Assembly (NCBI GenBank): GCA_044378425.1
Contig: JBILXN010000028.1
Span: 1 to 18,210, forward strand
Direction of reading: 5' to 3'
DNA from: UBA6136 sp044378425
Lineage (GTDB): Bacteria > Pseudomonadota > Gammaproteobacteria > Methylococcales > Methylococcaceae
Length of the DNA: 18,210 bases
The translations under genes were made by a program, and so were the position numbers. Below, piece after piece: positions 14,534-18,210 of the stretch; positions within the stretch are counted from its first letter, which is position 1, and each line of letters begins with the position of its first letter. Under the pieces are notes generated by a model. That model was not told the DNA's origin, ran no database searches, and worked only from the letters and a program-made list of their open reading frames with translations.

Positions 14534-16165
14534 TCAGATTTCCCGCGAAACCTTGATGGCCTGCGTCGGGCAGTATTTCGCAGCCGCCAGCACTTTTTCC
14601 CGAAACGCATCTTCCGGCTGCTCGTTCAGTAGAGTCAGACGACCGTTCTCATCTACGTGAAATACCTCGGGAGCCTCAGCCATACAGCTGGCATGGCCTT
14701 TACACAAATCCATATCCACTTCGACTCGGAAGTGTCTGGCCGCCACTGACGCACTCGAAGCTGATGTTGATGTGCATGACTCGGATTCAGATGACAACTG
14801 TTCGCGTTTTTTATAGCGAACCCGGCATGGCGAACGGGGTTCCACCACCATCTTGGTGTAGTCGTCGCAATACTCTTCGGCTGGGCCAACCAGTTCGAAT
14901 TCGTATCGGCGAAGCAGGATGCAGAAAATTGCCTTGATCTGAAACAGCGCGAAGGCATTGCCCGAGCATTTGTGGCGCCCGCCGCCAAAAGCCTGCCAAC
15001 CATACAAGTTCTTGTCCTCAGCCCGGTCTGGCAGGTAACGGTTCGGGTCAAACTGTTCAGGGTTCGGAAAGAGTTCAGGAATCCGGTGCGAAACCGCTGG
15101 AGCTGCACAGACGAACTTGCCTGCTTTAATACTGTAGTCCCCAATTTCAAAGTCTATGAGCACCTTGCGCATGAGGATAATCAGTGGCGGATGCAGCCGT
15201 AACACTTCCTTGAGGACGTTTTCGAGCTTGGGTACCTGCCGCAGGGACTCAAATGTGACCACTCCATCGACGCCAAATAGCCCATCAATCTCTTCTACTA
15301 CTGCACGCATGTGTTCAGGGTGACGCAGAAGCTCAATCAAAACCCATGCCGTAGTGCCGGAACTGGTATGGTGGCCGGCAAAAATCGTTGCCACCAGCAT
15401 GCCGGTGATCTCATGTGGCGTTAGCTTGCTGCCGTCCTCATACTCGGCATCAATCAGGGTTTGGAAAACATTCTGACTCTCAGTGCGCGCGGCAGCCCGC
15501 CGCGTCATGATTTCGGTAACCAGTCCTTGGAGACGCGCCCTGGCCTTGTCCCTGCGCCGAAAAACCGGTAACGGCAGGTTGGGGAAAACATAGGCGATGG
15601 GCTTAATGCCCTGCTCAAGATCATGGTAAATCTCAGCGAACTCCTTGTTCAGTTCATGGCGAAACTCGGGGCCTAGCAAACAATGGCTGGAGGTATAGAT
15701 CGTCAGTTCCTTGGTGAAGGCCAGCAGGTCAATTTCACCGGCATTAGCCCAGTCTGCAATAAGACTCTCGACCTCCTCGACGATAATGTCGGAATAGGTT
15801 CTCATCGGCTTATCGCGCAAGGCCGGCATTAGCATCTGAAGTTGCTGGTTCTTTTTCTTGATAGGCGCATCAAAAACCACACCATGACCAAAAATAGGCG
15901 TCATGATTTTGTAGGCTGCCCCCTGATCCAGAGCCTCATCGGATGCCCTGTAAAAAGCTTCGCTGGCCTTTGCCCCGGTCAGCAGAACCATGTCCTGGTG
16001 GAACATCTTGAACTCGGCAACATCGCCATAGCGCGCTCGGAGCCGCATCATGAAGTCATGCGGATTCTTGCCAAAATCAAGAATATGCCCGACAAGAGGA
16101 AGTGCGCCGGGTAATCGCGGCGGGGACTGCTGCTGACTCACGGGCTGGGGCGTTTCGCTGTGCAT
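14534..16165 (-). CDS. cyp51: CYP51 sterol 14-alpha-demethylase fused to ferredoxin
   Basis: Removes the 14-alpha-methyl group of lanosterol-type sterols by three oxidations; 543 residues in two parts. P450 part: the CYP51 B' signature YKIMTPIFGHGVVFD (85-99), I-helix AGHHTSSGT (263-271), ExxR Glu320/Arg323, PERF-region FDPNRYL (372-378) and heme loop FGGGRHKC with Cys400. A Ser/Glu/Ala-rich linker (about 457-477) joins a ferredoxin domain (478-543) with CKGHASC (488-494) and Cys532-Pro, a [3Fe-4S] pattern. Known: this fusion was described in Methylococcus capsulatus; it supplies electrons in cis, while the ferredoxin reductase must come from elsewhere. The frame is open upstream to 16291, but CGGAG just before the ATG at 16165 and the normal P450 N-terminus fix the start. 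Convergent with the monooxygenase gene, 80 bases apart. Confidence 0.97.
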   Translation of the reverse strand: MHSETPQPVSQQQSPPRLPGALPLVGHILDFGKNPHDFMMRLRARYGDVAEFKMFHQDMVLLTGAKASEAFYRASDEALDQGAAYKIMTPIFGHGVVFDAPIKKKNQQLQMLMPALRDKPMRTYSDIIVEEVESLIADWANAGEIDLLAFTKELTIYTSSHCLLGPEFRHELNKEFAEIYHDLEQGIKPIAYVFPNLPLPVFRRRDKARARLQGLVTEIMTRRAAARTESQNVFQTLIDAEYEDGSKLTPHEITGMLVATIFAGHHTSSGTTAWVLIELLRHPEHMRAVVEEIDGLFGVDGVVTFESLRQVPKLENVLKEVLRLHPPLIILMRKVLIDFEIGDYSIKAGKFVCAAPAVSHRIPELFPNPEQFDPNRYLPDRAEDKNLYGWQAFGGGRHKCSGNAFALFQIKAIFCILLRRYEFELVGPAEEYCDDYTKMVVEPRSPCRVRYKKREQLSSESESCTSTSASSASVAARHFRVEVDMDLCKGHASCMAEAPEVFHVDENGRLTLLNEQPEDAFREKVLAAAKYCPTQAIKVSREI

Positions 16166-16311
16166 GGGACTCCGAACTAAATATGAGGGCGACGGCAACT
16201 GATCGCGGCGGGCGGACCTTCGACCCGATCGCCGGCCCCTGATGATAACGCATGCCCCGCATTCACTGCACTCTGGACCAACCAGCCCCAAGCCAGAAGG
16301 TCTGACAACTT

Positions 16312-16331
16312 GGCGCTAGCACATAAGCGCC
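16312..16331. repeat. Inverted repeat in the CYP51 / NTF2-like divergent region
   Basis: GGCGCT (16312-16317) and AGCGCC (16326-16331) are perfect arms 8 bases apart. An alternative pairing TTGGCG (16310-16315) with CGCCAA (16331-16336) overlaps it. They lie in the 234-base gap between two divergent starts, where a shared operator would sit. No convincing promoter boxes were found there. Confidence 0.3.
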
Positions 16332-16399
16332 GCCAACCCATGCGACAGGCGGCTGGTGTAAGATGCCGGCTTTGTCAGGTCTTGCAGCAGGAACACACA

Positions 16400-17002
16400 A
16401 TGCCCGCATATCCACGTCACGAACTTGAAGCAATGGTTGAGCGCTGGCTGCAGGCCAACCGCGAATCTGAACGCGCTGGCGAATGGGTTAACCGACTCGG
16501 AAACATGTATACCGAGGACGCTGAATATAGCTGGAACATGGGGCCTAACCGGGAATTTGTTGCCCGTGGCCGCCAGCAGATCAAGGACTGGGCTCTCGGC
16601 GCCCACATGGAGGGTTTCGAGAAATGGCGCTACCCCTATGACAGGATCATCATCGACGAGAAACAGGGCGAGGTGATCGGCATCTGGCGGCAGGTCGCGC
16701 CGGTGACCCGCGATGATGGCAGTGAGTATGAAGTTTCAGGCTTGGGTGGCTCCTGGTTTCGCTATGGTGGCAACTATCAATGGTCCTGGCAGAAGGATTT
16801 TTTTGACCTTGGTAATGTAAAGGCGCTCTTCATGGAGCTGGCTGCTGATGACAAGTTGGAGCCGCCAGTCAAACTGAAACTCAGCAAACTTGCCAAAGGT
16901 CAGGCCTTGCCTGGCGTTGAATTGATCAACCCGGAACCTGGATTCCTTCGCAAAATTAAGGGAGTGCTAGCGATGCTACGGATCGTGGTACTGGGGCGAT
17001 AG
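16400..17002 (+). CDS. NTF2/SnoaL-fold protein, possible sterol-pathway accessory
   Basis: A 200-residue cytoplasmic protein. The first about 150 residues resemble the NTF2-like/SnoaL fold: an N-terminal helix (LEAMVERWLQANRESERAGE), the segment MYTEDAEYSWNMGP (36-49), ARGRQQIKDW (55-64), then strands IGIWRQVAP and GLGGSWFRY and DFFDLGN. The last 50 residues form a basic extension ending in a hydrophobic segment (KGVLAMLRIVVLGR) that could touch the membrane. This fold includes ketosteroid isomerases and polyketide cyclases but also many non-enzymes; I cannot place catalytic residues. CAGGA seven bases upstream fixes the ATG at 16400, although the frame is open to 16310. It is divergent from CYP51. 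Known: in Mycobacterium tuberculosis a ketosteroid-isomerase-like NTF2 gene (Rv0760c) lies close to CYP51 and its ferredoxin. The role in sterol metabolism is inferred. Confidence 0.82.
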   Translation: MPAYPRHELEAMVERWLQANRESERAGEWVNRLGNMYTEDAEYSWNMGPNREFVARGRQQIKDWALGAHMEGFEKWRYPYDRIIIDEKQGEVIGIWRQVAPVTRDDGSEYEVSGLGGSWFRYGGNYQWSWQKDFFDLGNVKALFMELAADDKLEPPVKLKLSKLAKGQALPGVELINPEPGFLRKIKGVLAMLRIVVLGR

Positions 17003-17088
17003 TTTTATTCTGGGGACGCAACATTCGATCAAATGGATAGTCATAACTTGTGCACGGGGGTGAAACTTTGGCACAACAAGTCACTAGT

Positions 17089-17101
17089 CACGTCTAACGT
17101 G
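17089..17101. repeat. Short inverted repeat upstream of the SmbP-like gene
   Basis: CACGT-cta-ACGTG is a perfect 5-base palindrome, 43 bases before the start of the SmbP-like gene, near a possible -35 box TTGGCA (17068-17073). It could be a regulator site, but a palindrome this short is easily chance. Confidence 0.2.
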
Positions 17102-17144
17102 CAGGTCTACCGACCATTGAACTAATAGTAATAAGGAGAACGAC

Positions 17145-17492
17145 ATGAACAACAAAACCCTATTGTCACTCGGAGCTGGATTCCTTGCCGCCATAGTCAG
17201 CATCAGTTCCGTAACTGCGGCTGAAGACCACAAGGCGGAAGCACTGACACACGCCACCGCTGCTGCCGAAAGTGGCAAGAAAGGCGACGCTGCAGGCGTT
17301 GTCGAGCACGCAACCGCAGCCAAAACCCATGCTGAGGCCGCAGAAAAAGAAAAGGCGAATCCTCACGTTGAGGCGGGCATCAAGAATCTCAATGAAGCGA
17401 TTGAGCACGGCAAGATGGGGCATGCAGATATCGCCGGCCAAGCCGCTGAGTCAGCAGCAACCCACCTGAAAGCAGCTGAAAAATCCATGTAA
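17145..17492 (+). CDS. Small His-rich periplasmic metal-binding protein, SmbP-like
   Basis: A 115-residue precursor with a clear signal peptide (MNNKTLLSLGAGFLAAIVSI, cleavage near VTAA, 25-26). The mature part of about 90 residues is Ala/Glu/Lys/His-rich and entirely helical in character, with histidines at 29, 36, 55, 62, 74, 88, 93 and 107, several spaced by 7 or 14. This heptad pattern and the composition match SmbP of Nitrosomonas europaea, a four-helix periplasmic protein that binds copper and other divalent metals. Such a role here (copper or iron buffering) is inferred from resemblance. A strong ribosome site (AAGGAG) sits 8 bases before the ATG. It has its own terminator and no operon partner. 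Confidence 0.85.
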   Translation: MNNKTLLSLGAGFLAAIVSISSVTAAEDHKAEALTHATAAAESGKKGDAAGVVEHATAAKTHAEAAEKEKANPHVEAGIKNLNEAIEHGKMGHADIAGQAAESAATHLKAAEKSM

Positions 17493-17516
17493 CCCGGACG
17501 TCCAAGTCGGGAAAAG

Positions 17517-17550
17517 AAAGCGGCAAAGAGCCCACGCTTTTTGCCGCTTT
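17517..17550. terminator. Bidirectional intrinsic terminator
   Basis: AAAGCGGCAAA (17517-17527) pairs perfectly with TTTGCCGCTTT (17540-17550), an 11-base-pair stem with a 12-base loop. T-rich sequence follows on the plus strand (TTTTATAAT) and A-rich sequence precedes it (GGGAAAAGAAAG), so it serves both the SmbP-like gene and the convergent DUF58 gene, whose stop codon starts at the end of the stem. Confidence 0.92.
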
Positions 17551-18210
17551 TATAATGAGGAAAGAAAATAATCGGTCAAGGCATCAGCATCAAACCGGTC
17601 CTGAATAAAGAAGGGCGACCGGCCCCAACGCCGACAGTGTTGCACCAACTGCTGACGCCGATCTGAGAAATGTTCGCTGAACTGCGACCGCAACCAAGGC
17701 CGCATCAAAAGCCTTCTCCGCTGTCCTGTCTCGGGGTCCTCCACCAGAACCAGGCCCCATTTCGGAAGAATCTCTGACTCAGCGCTATCCCAAAGGACTA
17801 CCGGCACGACATCGTGCCTTACGAGGCCACACAGAATGGCGTCAAGATCCGTCAGCGGGTAGTGAAAATCCGATACCAGAAAAATAAGGCAGCGTTGGCG
17901 CCCAAGATGCGGGGCAACCTGCATCAAGCCGGCATGGCTACCGCCATCCACCCTAATGTTTAGCAATTTATCATGCAGCAGGGCGGCGGCATTACCATGA
18001 AATCGTAGCGGCAGCCCCACGTCATCCCGAATGCGACTCTCGCAGCCAATAAAGCCAAACCGATCACCGTGGTACTCCACCGAGTAGGCTACCGCTGAAG
18101 CAAAATCGGCCAGTAACTGCCGCTTGCAACTCACCCCCACGTAGCTCATGGATGCTGATAGATCAGCCACCACTAAGACCGGAATACTGCTGCGCTGGTG
18201 GTAAGTGCGC
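17550..18210 (-). CDS. DUF58 / vWA-domain protein, partial
   Basis: The C-terminal 219 or so residues of a DUF58 protein; the frame stays open to the right edge, so the N-terminus is missing. The visible part begins RTYHQRSSIPVLVVADLSAS: the DxSxS (DLSAS) motif is the metal-ion-dependent adhesion site of a von Willebrand A fold, preceded by the hydrophobic strand PVLVVAD. Later strands include CLIFLVSDFHYP and VVPVVLWDS. A GTG at 18173 would start inside the vWA strand and is not a believable start. DUF58 proteins usually lie next to a MoxR AAA+ ATPase and act in envelope or enzyme maturation; in methylotrophs the related MxaS belongs to the methanol dehydrogenase cluster. Which of these applies needs the sequence beyond the edge. 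Confidence 0.85.
   Translation of the reverse strand, partial: RTYHQRSSIPVLVVADLSASMSYVGVSCKRQLLADFASAVAYSVEYHGDRFGFIGCESRIRDDVGLPLRFHGNAAALLHDKLLNIRVDGGSHAGLMQVAPHLGRQRCLIFLVSDFHYPLTDLDAILCGLVRHDVVPVVLWDSAESEILPKWGLVLVEDPETGQRRRLLMRPWLRSQFSEHFSDRRQQLVQHCRRWGRSPFFIQDRFDADALTDYFLSSL

Noticed and set aside
14515..14535. Terminator between the convergent monooxygenase and CYP51 genes
   Set aside because: A six-T run follows CCCGGGCC, but no matching upstream arm forms a stem on either strand.
16166..16291. 42-residue N-terminal extension of CYP51 with three cysteines
   Set aside because: A good ribosome site lies directly before the ATG at 16165, and the extension looks like translated intergenic DNA rich in Arg.
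16310..16399. Longer start for the NTF2-like protein
   Set aside because: The extra residues read through the divergent control region and CAGGA supports the ATG at 16400.
17068..17085. Sigma-54 promoter starting TTGGCAC
   Set aside because: The required GC element (TTGC) at the proper spacing is absent.

Overview
The window looks like chromosomal DNA of a moderately GC-rich gammaproteobacterium that makes sterols. Three things point that way: a fused PntA with PntB and an Ssb ending in DDDIPF are proteobacterial housekeeping genes; the P450 is a CYP51 carrying its own C-terminal ferredoxin, an arrangement known from the methanotroph Methylococcus capsulatus; and an oxidosqualene cyclase follows three genes that match the bacterial sterol transport set BstA/BstB/BstC described in the same species. 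A Methylococcales-like methanotroph is therefore the best guess, but no methane or methanol oxidation gene is in view, so the taxon is an inference.

Layout. Bases 1-1335 (minus) hold an ABC-2 type exporter: a permease cut by the window edge and its ATPase, overlapping by four bases. Bases 1401-4604 (plus) hold a promoter candidate, pntA, pntB and a strong hairpin. A small lipoprotein gene and ssb follow, with a clear terminator after ssb. Bases 5521-5814 hold no recognisable gene. A small four-helix membrane protein (5815-6228, minus) faces away from the sterol block.

The sterol block runs from 6518 to about 17002. bstA, bstB, bstC and the oxidosqualene cyclase gene are tightly packed on the plus strand and look like one operon. 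A squalene monooxygenase gene follows after 127 bases. The CYP51-ferredoxin gene is convergent to it. Divergent from CYP51 is an NTF2/SnoaL-fold protein of unknown role. Read together: squalene is epoxidised (monooxygenase), cyclised (cyclase) and 14-alpha-demethylated (CYP51 fed by its fused ferredoxin), and the product is passed from the inner membrane RND protein (BstA) to a periplasmic carrier (BstB) and a lipoprotein (BstC) toward the outer membrane. C-4 demethylation (SdmA/SdmB), C-14 reduction and squalene synthesis are not encoded here.

The right end holds a small His-rich periplasmic protein resembling SmbP of Nitrosomonas, a bidirectional terminator, and a DUF58/vWA gene cut by the window edge.

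The points most worth following are the NTF2-fold gene as a possible unrecognised sterol-pathway member, and the unusual active-site residues of the cyclase, which leave its product open. No tRNA, rRNA, CRISPR array or intact insertion sequence was seen.
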